Positions 1 through 4,664 of a stretch of 5,383 nt of DNA are shown here, one piece after another. Made by a program: the position numbers and the translations under genes. The DNA is taken from NCBI GenBank assembly GCA_035267785.1, contig DATFLL010000016.1:1-5383 (forward strand), in the 5' to 3' direction. A model generated the notes under the pieces. The model made no database searches, had not been told where the DNA came from, and saw only the letters and a program-made list of their open reading frames with translations. Origin of the DNA: DATFLL01 sp035267785. Its GTDB lineage: Bacteria > Pseudomonadota > Gammaproteobacteria > DATFLL01. Numbering within the stretch: position 1 is the first letter of the stretch; the number at the start of each line of letters is the position of its first letter.

Positions 1-325
1 CGTGGCCAAGTTCGTCAAGTCCAACGCCATCGTCTACGGCCGCGACACCATGACCATCGGCGTCGGCGCCGGCCAGATGAGCCGCGTGAACTCCGCGCGC
101 ATCGCCGCCATCAAGGCCGAGCACGCCGGCCTGGAAGTCAAAGGCTCGGTCATGGCCTCCGATGCCTTTTTCCCGTTCCGCGACGGCCTGGACCAGGCGG
201 CCGAGGTCGGCATCACCGCCGTCATCCAGCCCGGCGGCTCCATGCGCGACGAAGAGGTCATCGCCGCGGCGAACGAACACGGCATCGCGATGGTCTTCAC
301 CGGCATGCGGCACTTCCGCCACTGA
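1..325 (+). CDS. purH: PurH C-terminal fragment (bifunctional AICAR formyltransferase/IMP cyclohydrolase), cut by the left window edge
   Basis: Only the last 107 residues are present, with a TGA stop at 323-325. The GTG at position 2 is an internal Val codon, not a start, and base 1 ends the preceding codon. The fragment lies in the C-terminal AICAR formyltransferase domain, which moves a formyl group from 10-formyl-THF to AICAR. The N-terminal IMP cyclohydrolase domain, outside the window, closes the ring to IMP. Recognisable PurH signatures are KFVKSNAIVYGRD at the start, GVGAGQMSRVNSARIA, the near-invariant SDAFFPFRDG, IQPGGSMRDEEVIAAA, and the terminal MRHFRH that ends most proteobacterial PurH proteins. 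The end looks natural. purD follows on the same strand, as in the purHD operon of gammaproteobacteria, but here a 193-nt repeat-bearing spacer separates them. Confidence 0.97.
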   Translation, partial: VAKFVKSNAIVYGRDTMTIGVGAGQMSRVNSARIAAIKAEHAGLEVKGSVMASDAFFPFRDGLDQAAEVGITAVIQPGGSMRDEEVIAAANEHGIAMVFTGMRHFRH

Positions 326-368
326 GCAAATTCGGCGATAACCACAGAGACACAGAGGCACGGAGAAG

Positions 369-389
369 AGCACCGAGAACATCGGTGCT
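369..389. other. Perfect hairpin inside the purH-purD repeat
   Basis: AGCACCGA (369-376) pairs perfectly with TCGGTGCT (382-389) around the five-base loop GAACA. No T-run follows on either strand, so it is not an intrinsic terminator. It forms part of the folded interior of the repeat element. Confidence 0.7.
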
Positions 390-391
390 GG

Positions 392-418
392 CCAGTACGC
401 CAAACATACGGCGACTGG
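392..418. other. Second hairpin inside the purH-purD repeat
   Basis: CCAGT (392-396) pairs with ACTGG (414-418), and CGCC (398-401) pairs with GGCG (410-413). A397 is a one-base bulge, and the loop is eight bases (402-409). Nine base pairs this close to a perfect 8-bp hairpin suggest selected structure rather than chance. Confidence 0.65.
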
Positions 419-518
419 ATGCAAGAAGTGCAGAGCAGCCGGAAAGGCAATAAAGAAACAATGTCTTTTCTCTGTGCCTCTGTGTCCTCTGTGTTAGTAA
501 CCTACGTTTGAGGCAACA

Positions 519-1808
519 ATGAAGGTATTGGTAATCGGCGGGGGCGGCCGCGAGCATGCCCTGGCCTGGAAGGCGGCGCAGTCGCCGCAGGTGGAGACGG
601 TGTTCGTCGCGCCGGGCAATGCCGGTACGGCGCGCGAACCGCGCGTTGAAAACGTCGCCGTCGGCGCCGAGGATGTACCGGCGCTGGTCGAATTCGCGCA
701 GCGTGAGCAAATCGGCCTGACCATCGTCGGCCCCGAGGCGCCGCTGGTCGCCGGTGTGGTCGATGCCTTCGAGGCGGTGGGGCTGCCCATCTTCGGCCCG
801 CGTCAGGCCGCAGCTCAGCTGGAGGGCTCCAAGGCCTTCACCAAAGATTTCCTCGCCCGGCACAACATCCCCACGGCCGAGTACCGCACCTTCGTCGACG
901 CGGCCGAGGCCATCGCCTACATCGAGGAGCGCGGCGCCCCGATCGTGGTCAAGGCCGACGGTCTCGCCGCGGGCAAAGGTGTCATCGTCGCCCAAAACGT
1001 CGCCGAGGCGGTGGCCGCGGTCGAGGACATGCTCGCCGGCAACAAATTCGGCGACGCCGGCCACCGCGTCGTGGTCGAAGAGTGCCTTGTCGGCGAGGAG
1101 GCGAGCTTCATCGTCATGGTCGACGGCGAACACATCCTGCCGCTGGCCACCTCGCAGGACCACAAGGCGCGCGACGACGGCGACACCGGGCCCAACACCG
1201 GCGGCATGGGCGCCTACTCCCCGGCCCCGGTCGTCACCCCGGCCATCCACGAGCGCGTCATGCGCGAGGTCATCGAGCCCACGGTGCGCGGCATGGCGGC
1301 CGAGGGCTGCCCCTATACCGGTTTCCTCTACGCCGGGCTGATGGTCTCCCCCGACGGCACCCCCAAGGTGCTGGAGTACAACTGCCGGTTCGGCGACCCG
1401 GAAACCCAGCCCATCATGATGCGCCTGCGCTCCGACCTCGTGGCGCTGGTGCAGGCCGGCGTGGACGGATGCCTCGATCAGATCAGTGTGGATTGGGACC
1501 CGCGCGCGGCCGTCGGGGTGGTCATGGCCGCCGGCGGCTATCCCGGCAGCTACCGCAAGGGCGATGTCATCGGGGGGCTGGACAGCGGGCAGACCGACAC
1601 CAAAGTCTTTCATGCCGGCACGGCCGAGCGCGACGGACAGGTGGTCACGGCCGGCGGGCGCGTGCTGTGCGTGGTTGGCCTCGGCGAGACCGTGGGCGCG
1701 GCCCAGGCGCGGGCCTATGCGCGGGTGAAGGGCATTGGCTGGGAGGGCGCCTTCTATCGATCGGATATCGGCCACCGCGCCGTTGTCCGCGAACAAACGC
1801 CCGGCTGA
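519..1808 (+). CDS. purD: Phosphoribosylamine-glycine ligase (GAR synthetase)
   Basis: This cytosolic ATP-grasp ligase joins glycine to 5-phosphoribosylamine to give GAR, the second step of de novo purine synthesis. At 429 aa it has the usual bacterial PurD length and appears intact. The N-terminal domain opens with the nucleotide-fold motif GGGGREHA (7-14) and has PGNAGTA (32-38) and GPEAPLVAG (71-79). The ATP-grasp region includes the loop VVKADGLAAGKGVIVA (143-158), EECLVGEEASF (187-197), SQDHKARDDGDTGPNTGGMG (212-231) and the metal/ATP-site stretch EYNCRFGDPETQ (286-297). A C-terminal barrel-like domain follows. The ATG at 519 is chosen because MKVLVIGGGGREHA is the canonical PurD N-terminus; it is preceded by TGAGG (509-513) five bases upstream, a modest ribosome-binding site. 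The upstream neighbour is purH. No T-tailed terminator follows it. Confidence 0.98.
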   Translation: MKVLVIGGGGREHALAWKAAQSPQVETVFVAPGNAGTAREPRVENVAVGAEDVPALVEFAQREQIGLTIVGPEAPLVAGVVDAFEAVGLPIFGPRQAAAQLEGSKAFTKDFLARHNIPTAEYRTFVDAAEAIAYIEERGAPIVVKADGLAAGKGVIVAQNVAEAVAAVEDMLAGNKFGDAGHRVVVEECLVGEEASFIVMVDGEHILPLATSQDHKARDDGDTGPNTGGMGAYSPAPVVTPAIHERVMREVIEPTVRGMAAEGCPYTGFLYAGLMVSPDGTPKVLEYNCRFGDPETQPIMMRLRSDLVALVQAGVDGCLDQISVDWDPRAAVGVVMAAGGYPGSYRKGDVIGGLDSGQTDTKVFHAGTAERDGQVVTAGGRVLCVVGLGETVGAAQARAYARVKGIGWEGAFYRSDIGHRAVVREQTPG

Positions 1809-1817
1809 GCCTCGCCG

Positions 1818-1829
1818 CGCCCCGGGGCG
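1818..1829. repeat. 12-bp perfect palindrome just after purD
   Basis: CGCCCCGGGGCG begins nine bases after the purD stop. It has no spacer and no following T-run, so it is a poor intrinsic terminator. It may be a protein site or simply a product of high GC. Confidence 0.35.
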
Positions 1830-1840
1830 GACAATCCCAC

Positions 1841-1854
1841 ATATAGTCCTATAT
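1841..1854. promoter_or_regulatory. Operator-like AT-rich inverted repeat upstream of prk
   Basis: ATATAG, a TC spacer and CTATAT form a 14-bp dyad. It sits in a markedly AT-rich patch (about 1839-1858) inside otherwise very GC-rich sequence, about 165-180 bp upstream of the prk start. It could be a regulator site or an upstream promoter element. No known operator is recognised. Confidence 0.3.
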
Positions 1855-1896
1855 ATATCGGTTACTTACGCCGACCGGGGCGGTGGCGCCGTCGCG

Positions 1897-1908
1897 GTCC
1901 GGCCGGAC
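1897..1908. repeat. 12-bp perfect palindrome upstream of prk, next to a CGGTGGC direct repeat
   Basis: GTCCGGCCGGAC is a perfect palindrome about 110 bp upstream of prk. A direct repeat CGGTGGC occurs at 1881-1887 and 1908-1914, exactly 27 bp apart. The GC-rich background makes such palindromes fairly likely by chance. Confidence 0.35.
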
Positions 1909-1945
1909 GGTGGCCCAGATAGCGCGAGACTTTGGGGGCCCGTTT

Positions 1946-1968
1946 CGGCTAAAATAGGCGGCTAAAAT
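1946..1968 (+). promoter_or_regulatory. Tandem CGGCTAAAAT repeat, candidate prk promoter region
   Basis: The 10-mer CGGCTAAAAT occurs perfectly at 1946-1955 and 1959-1968, a 13-bp period. Each copy contains TAAAAT (1950-1955 and 1963-1968), a good match to the sigma-70 -10 consensus TATAAT. No convincing -35 hexamer lies 16-18 bp upstream of either copy, so the promoter, if real, would be weak or activator-dependent. Downstream to the prk start the sequence is AT-rich leader (1965-2003). A link to the CbbR regulator of CO2-fixation genes is plausible from gene content but is not shown by any site I can identify with confidence. Confidence 0.45.
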
Positions 1969-2018
1969 TTTTAACCATTTGAATTAAAAAGATTTATAGC
2001 CTTACAAGGAGCGCACGC

Positions 2019-2900
2019 ATGTCTGCGAAACATCCCATCGTCGCGGTGACCGGCTCGTCCGGCGCCGGCACCACCACGGTCAAGAACGCCTTCGAGCACA
2101 TCTTCCGTCGCGAGGAGATCAACCCGCTGGTCATCGAGGGCGACAGCTTCCATCGCTACGACCGCGCGGCGATGAAGGAAGCCATGCAGAAGGCCGAAGA
2201 CCAGGGCAACAACCACTTCAGCCACTTCGGGCCCGAGGCGAACCTGTTCGACAAGCTCGAGGAGACCTTCCAGACCTACGGCAAGACCGGCACCTGCAAG
2301 CGCCGCTACTACCTGCACAGCGAAGAGGAAGCCGCTCCGTTCGGCCAGAAGCCGGGCGAGTTCACCGAATGGCAGGACTGCCCCAAGGGCACCGACCTGC
2401 TGTTCTATGAGGGCCTGCACGGCGGCGTGGTCGACGGCAAGACTGACGTCGCCCAGCACGTGGACCTGCTGGTCGGCGTGGTGCCGATCGTCAATCTGGA
2501 GTGGATTCAGAAGATCTTCCGCGACAACGCCCAGCGCGGCTACTCCGCCGAGGCCATCGTCGACACCATGCTGCGGCGCATGCCGGATTACGTCAAATAC
2601 ATCACGCCCCAGTTCTCGCGCACGCACGTGAACTTCCAGCGCGTGCCCACCGTGGACACCTCCAACCCCTTCATCGCTCGCGACATCCCCACGCCCGACG
2701 AGAGCTTCGTGGTGATCCGCTTCCGCGACCCGACCGGGGTGGACTTCCCCTACCTGCTGAGCATGCTCGACGGCTCGTTCATGTCGCGGCGCAATTCCAT
2801 CGTCGTGCCCGGCGGCAAGATGGGCTTCGCCATGGAGCTCATCCTCACCCCGCTGATCCACGAGATGATCGAGAAGAAACGCAAAGCGAAGTCGAAGTAA
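2019..2900 (+). CDS. prk: Phosphoribulokinase, class I bacterial type
   Basis: This cytosolic kinase phosphorylates ribulose 5-phosphate with ATP to ribulose 1,5-bisphosphate, the CO2 acceptor of RuBisCO in the Calvin-Benson-Bassham cycle. At 293 aa it has full length for the octameric, NADH-activated bacterial class. The P-loop is GSSGAGTTT (12-20). Residues described in the Rhodobacter sphaeroides enzyme fall at the same numbers here: D42 (catalytic base, in EGDSFHRYDR), H45, R49, K53, Y98, H100, E131, R168, D169, R173, R186 and R187. The only cysteines are C93 and C121, and position 16 is Ala, so the plant-type thioredoxin pair is absent. The ATG at 2019 has AAGGAG (2006-2011) seven bases upstream. 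A terminator follows at once, so it is probably the last or only gene of its transcript. No RuBisCO or other cbb gene is visible. PrkB-like homologues also occur in non-autotrophs such as E. coli, so autotrophy is inferred. Confidence 0.97.
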   Translation: MSAKHPIVAVTGSSGAGTTTVKNAFEHIFRREEINPLVIEGDSFHRYDRAAMKEAMQKAEDQGNNHFSHFGPEANLFDKLEETFQTYGKTGTCKRRYYLHSEEEAAPFGQKPGEFTEWQDCPKGTDLLFYEGLHGGVVDGKTDVAQHVDLLVGVVPIVNLEWIQKIFRDNAQRGYSAEAIVDTMLRRMPDYVKYITPQFSRTHVNFQRVPTVDTSNPFIARDIPTPDESFVVIRFRDPTGVDFPYLLSMLDGSFMSRRNSIVVPGGKMGFAMELILTPLIHEMIEKKRKAKSK

Positions 2901-2904
2901 GACG

Positions 2905-2935
2905 AAAAAAGGCCCCGCACAGCGGGGCCTTTTTT
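2905..2935. terminator. Strong bidirectional rho-independent terminator after prk
   Basis: GGCCCCGC (2911-2918), loop ACA, then GCGGGGCC (2922-2929) form a perfect 8-bp GC stem. It is extended by six A:T pairs (A2905-2910 with T2930-2935). It starts four bases after the prk stop. The A-run makes it equally good on the minus strand, where it would end the beta-barrel gene transcript arriving from 3102. Confidence 0.95.
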
Positions 2936-2952
2936 CTTCCGGCGTCGGCGTG

Positions 2953-3003
2953 AACGCAGAGTCCGCAGAGGCGCAAAGAGCGCAGAGAAGACAACGTCTT
3001 GCG
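2953..3003. repeat. Second CRCAGAG array with adjoining hairpin, downstream of prk
   Basis: A 7-bp unit of form CGCAGAG occurs at 2955-2961, 2964-2970, 2972-2978 (as CGCAAAG) and 2981-2987, with 8-9 bp spacing. This is the same pattern as the CACAGAG units between purH and purD, with A changed to G at the second position. Next to it AAGAC (2988-2992) pairs with GTCTT (2996-3000) around AAC, and CGC (2981-2983) can pair with GCG (3001-3003) across a four-base bulge. Unlike the purH-purD copy, no inverted CTCTGCG array is seen within the following 100 bases. Confidence 0.7.
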
Positions 3004-3038
3004 ATACGTTTCGTACTTCACCGCATCCTACACGGACC

Positions 3039-3101
3039 GGTGAGGCGCGAGGCGGCGGGTGCTGGGGCTTTTTCCTCACGCCTGACTCCTCACCCCTCAC
3101 G
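3039..3101. repeat. Inverted arrays of a 7-bp CGTGAGG-like unit
   Basis: On the right, four consecutive 7-mers of form CCTCACG fill 3074-3101 (units at 3074, 3081, 3088 and 3095). The second is the divergent CCTGACT and the third is CCTCACC. On the left, three degenerate units in the opposite orientation fill 3039-3059, starting with GGTGAGG (3039-3045) and CGCGAGG (3046-3052). GGTGAGG is the exact reverse complement of CCTCACC (3088-3094), so the arms can pair. The right array ends directly at the beta-barrel gene's stop codon. The stretch 2936-3101 otherwise holds no gene; a weak 6-bp inverted repeat (TCACCG 3018-3023, CGGTGA 3038-3043) is also present. Confidence 0.7.
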
Positions 3102-3956
3102 CTAAAATTCGTGCCCGATGGTCAGCAGATAGCTCGTCTGCGCAGTGCGGCTCTCGGGCTCAAGAAAGTATCCGGCCGGGGCGCCGTTATCATAGGTCGC
3201 CAGGAACAGACCGGACTGCCCGTAACGCCAGGTCACGTAGTCGATCATCGCACCCACGTGCCAGCCGTCTCTCAAACCGTAATCGAGACCGATGCCGACC
3301 CGCCGGTACGGAGCGGTCCCCAGTGAAGCGGGGTCCCAGTTCAAGCCTGCGGTACCCTCGATCTTGGGGTTGATGGTTTTACCGGTGAACACCAGCGCCT
3401 TCGCGACCAGGTTCTCGCTCAGCGCGTAATAGCCCCTGACGCCCACGCCCAGTAGCAGGTGACTGTATCTCTCTTCCTGGCCCGTGCCGTTGATATGCCG
3501 GGTCCAGGAGCGATAGCCGAACTCGACCTGCGGCGCCAGCAAGCCCTTCTCATCCGACCACACGACGTAACCCACCTCGCCGCGCAGGGCCAGAATTCTA
3601 TTATGAGTCGTATCCGTCGCCGGCGCGCCGCTCATCAGGTGCCCGTCGTAGAACGTATCGCCCGTGGCGTAATCGACCGCCGCATTCGCGAGGATGCGCT
3701 GCTGCGACACCGTCACTCGGTAGCTCAGCTGCGTGATGTTGCCGTCCTCGCGGTCCAGTATCTCGCCGATACCCGGCGCCAGACCGTTGTTGAATTCGCG
3801 GTAGTTCTGATGCAGCCGACCGAGAGCGAAGGCTTGTTGATTCACTATGCCACGCAGTGCGGGCCCTATGGCCGGGTCCGACGACGCCGCCACGGCAGTG
3901 GAAACAGGTAAGACCACGTACCAAGTGAGCAAAAAGCCTAATAGTGAGTAGCGCAT
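3102..3956 (-). CDS. Predicted outer-membrane beta-barrel protein, function unknown
   Basis: I do not recognise the family. The 284-aa product starts with a classical signal peptide: Arg2, a hydrophobic core (about 5-16), and a signal peptidase I site most likely after AVA (21-23). The mature part has no hydrophobic helices. It shows many short stretches of alternating polar and hydrophobic residues ending in aromatics, for example 74-86, 87-101, 118-134, 139-151, 161-181, 220-230 and 231-245. It ends TSYLLTIGHEF (274-284), the C-terminal beta-signal with final Phe used by the BAM machinery. Eight to ten strands seem likely. The ATG at 3954-3956 has AGGAG (3963-3967) six bases upstream; the stop is TAG. 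It is transcribed alone on the minus strand, converging on prk. By eye its GC content is lower than that of purD or prk, which hints at a different history. Porin, adhesin or surface-structure roles are all possible. Confidence 0.85.
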   Translation of the reverse strand: MRYSLLGFLLTWYVVLPVSTAVAASSDPAIGPALRGIVNQQAFALGRLHQNYREFNNGLAPGIGEILDREDGNITQLSYRVTVSQQRILANAAVDYATGDTFYDGHLMSGAPATDTTHNRILALRGEVGYVVWSDEKGLLAPQVEFGYRSWTRHINGTGQEERYSHLLLGVGVRGYYALSENLVAKALVFTGKTINPKIEGTAGLNWDPASLGTAPYRRVGIGLDYGLRDGWHVGAMIDYVTWRYGQSGLFLATYDNGAPAGYFLEPESRTAQTSYLLTIGHEF

Positions 3957-4001
3957 GAAACGCTCCTGATCAGTTGCACTCGGAATTTGGATTGAACCCT
4001 G

Positions 4002-4007
4002 ATTTTA
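4002..4007 (-). promoter_or_regulatory. Candidate -10 element of the beta-barrel gene
   Basis: Read on the minus strand this is TAAAAT, 45 bases upstream of the ATG. No good -35 hexamer lies at 16-18 bp, which fits dependence on an activator bound at the inverted repeat just upstream (4025-4064). Confidence 0.4.
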
Positions 4008-4024
4008 CGAAACTTTGGCGAAAA

Positions 4025-4064
4025 TGCATCACCGGGCGCACTGACCGACTAGTTCCGTGATGCA
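4025..4064. promoter_or_regulatory. Spaced inverted repeat upstream of the beta-barrel gene, operator-like
   Basis: TGCATCAC (4025-4032) and GTGATGCA (4057-4064) are perfect reverse complements, separated by 24 bases. The centres lie 32 bp apart, about three helical turns. On the minus strand the near arm lies 17 bases upstream of the candidate -10, overlapping where a -35 would be. This is a plausible site for a dimeric or looping regulator. The regulator is unknown. Confidence 0.4.
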
Positions 4065-4097
4065 GTTCGAAAGATTCACAGACCGCCTTGAGATAAG

Positions 4098-4122
4098 AAA
4101 AGGCCCCGCGGTGCGGAGCCTT
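4098..4122 (-). terminator. Minus-strand intrinsic terminator downstream of the RAYT remnant
   Basis: On the minus strand AAGGCTCCGC, loop ACC, GCGGGGCCTTTT forms an eight-pair core stem (4102-4109 with 4113-4120, one G-T wobble) plus two A:T pairs, followed by a T-rich tail (TTTTCTTATCT). On the plus strand the wobble becomes a C-A mismatch, so it works best on the minus strand. It would stop transcripts from the transposase region before they enter the beta-barrel promoter. Confidence 0.8.
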
Positions 4123-4169
4123 GTCTTTGCAGTTGCAGCGATTGACTCAGGCCCGCAGAGATCGGTAGC

Positions 4170-4200
4170 AAAAAGGTGTCGGAGGGATTAAATTTTAACC
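4170..4200. repeat. Possible REP-like end motif behind the RAYT remnant
   Basis: Starting at the remnant's natural stop region, the plus strand has AAAAAGGTGTCGGA (4170-4183), then GGGATTAAATTTTAACC (4184-4200). The arrangement, a G-rich motif followed by an ATTTTAA-type stretch next to a RAYT stop codon, parallels the element at 4609-4661. I recall AAAAAGGTGTCGGA-like motifs near RAYT genes, but this is memory and not a search. Confidence 0.3.
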
Positions 4201-4602
4201 AACTGTCGCTTTCTTTTTCGTCGGCCGCCCCCGTTTTACCTGTCCAAGTTTGATGCCATAATTCGCTTCGATTTGCTGTCAAAATCGATCGTCACCCACC
4301 GGCTGGCAGTAATGCGCTGCTTTGCGAATACGGTGCAGGTCGGCTTGGCTAAGCTGACACTCGAATAAGTTCGGGTAAGCATAGCAGCGTGACTCAGTGT
4401 CCACTCCGAGCCTCAAGTATTTTTCATGCGGACTCAACCAGCCGGCATCGCCCCAGGCATTCGCTCCGTAGCTCGACCAGCGATATTCTTCCGGTCGCGC
4501 CACCATGCCCGCTCTGACAGGATTGAGTTCGATATAGCGATGACAGGTCAGCAGGTATTTCTCGCACTGGACGAGGCTGCAATGGTGTCGCCCTTCCCAC
4601 AC
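4195..4602 (-). pseudogene. RAYT (Y1 transposase family) C-terminal remnant with in-frame stop
   Basis: The frame reads WEGRHHCSLV, then the catalytic-tyrosine segment CHRYIELNPVRAGMV, PEEYRWSSYGANAWGD, and QPVGDDRF. These are hallmarks of REP-associated tyrosine transposases (TnpA_REP/Y1_Tnp), which nick single-stranded REP DNA. The N-terminal half with the HUH metal-binding motif is missing. Going upstream, the frame leaves RAYT homology just before the WEGR segment, enters repeat DNA and meets TAA at 4629-4627. After DDRF there is an in-frame TGA (4281-4279). Beyond it the same frame continues 27 residues, with QQIEANYG and the basic KRGRPTKKK tail typical of RAYT C-termini, to TAA at 4197-4195. 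The TGA therefore looks like a nonsense mutation, probably CGA to TGA, since Arg is usual there. The remnant cannot encode an active enzyme. The GTG at 4602 has no evident ribosome-binding site. Confidence 0.85.
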
Positions 4603-4608
4603 GATTCC

Positions 4609-4661
4609 GGGGACAGTATACCTATTTTAATTATCCCCATAGGAGCGCAGTATACGGTCCC
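4609..4661. repeat. REP-like hairpin between the two RAYTs
   Basis: GGGACAGTATAC (4610-4621) and GTATACGGTCCC (4650-4661) are inverted arms matching at 11 of 12 positions. Inside them CCTAT (4621-4625) pairs with ATAGG (4639-4643). A rival fold uses GGGGA (4609-4613) with TCCCC (4634-4638). Because GTATAC is itself palindromic, CAGTATAC also occurs as a direct repeat (4614-4621 and 4648-4655, 34 bp apart). The element starts three bases beyond the intact RAYT's stop codon and ends within about ten bases of the RAYT remnant's first recognisable codon. This is the position expected of a REP sequence serving its adjacent RAYT. Confidence 0.7.
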
Positions 4662-4664
4662 ATA

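Larger units (their letters stand above)
338..500. repeat. Structured inverted repeat between purH and purD built from CACAGAG units
   Basis: The left arm carries a 7-bp unit CACAGAG at 343-349 and 351-357, with CACGGAG at 359-365. The right arm carries the reverse complement CTCTGTG at 470-476, 478-484 and 487-493. The unit period is 8-9 bp. Aligned antiparallel, the arms match over roughly 30 bp, with one single-base gap and a few mismatches, including an identical 12-base core (ACACAGAGGCAC). The roughly 95 bp between the arms contains two further hairpins, annotated separately. There is no ORF with coding character. The layout (terminal inverted arms, folded interior, intergenic site) resembles a REP/BIME- or MITE-like element. 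I recall CACAGAG-type arrays as common in environmental proteobacterial genomes, but I cannot name a family. In the transcript it would form a long stem just upstream of the purD ribosome-binding site. Confidence 0.8.

Noticed and set aside
338..500. A CRISPR array in the purH-purD gap
   Set aside because: Units are only 7 bp with 1-2 bp spacing and occur as an inverted pair. There are no 25-40 bp repeats or spacers and no cas genes.
297..1796. A 499-codon open frame on the minus strand opposite purD
   Set aside because: It lies antisense to a certain purD, has low-complexity Gly/Ala/His/Asp-rich composition, and recognises no family. Such shadow frames are common in high-GC genes.
1818..1829. 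CGCCCCGGGGCG as a purD terminator
   Set aside because: It has no loop-forming spacer and no T-run on either side.
1858..1874. A CbbR (LysR-type T-N11-A) site upstream of prk
   Set aside because: T1862 and A1874 satisfy the pattern, but it is so loose that it occurs by chance many times. There is no support beyond gene content.
1971..2861. A 296-codon open frame on the minus strand opposite prk
   Set aside because: It mirrors the prk codons, has no recognisable domain, and runs through the prk leader. It is an antisense shadow.
4051..4075. A tRNA T-arm-like GTTCGA near 4065
   Set aside because: No acceptor stem, anticodon arm or D arm can be placed around it.
4279..4281. TGA as a selenocysteine or recoded codon
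   Set aside because: RAYTs have no known selenoprotein members, the gene lacks its catalytic front half, and no SECIS-like hairpin is evident. A nonsense mutation is simpler.
4076..4282. A 68-aa minus-strand frame that could be a small gene after the RAYT remnant
   Set aside because: It overlaps the read-through tail of the remnant in another frame and runs through the terminator at 4098-4122. The in-frame tail gives a far better explanation.
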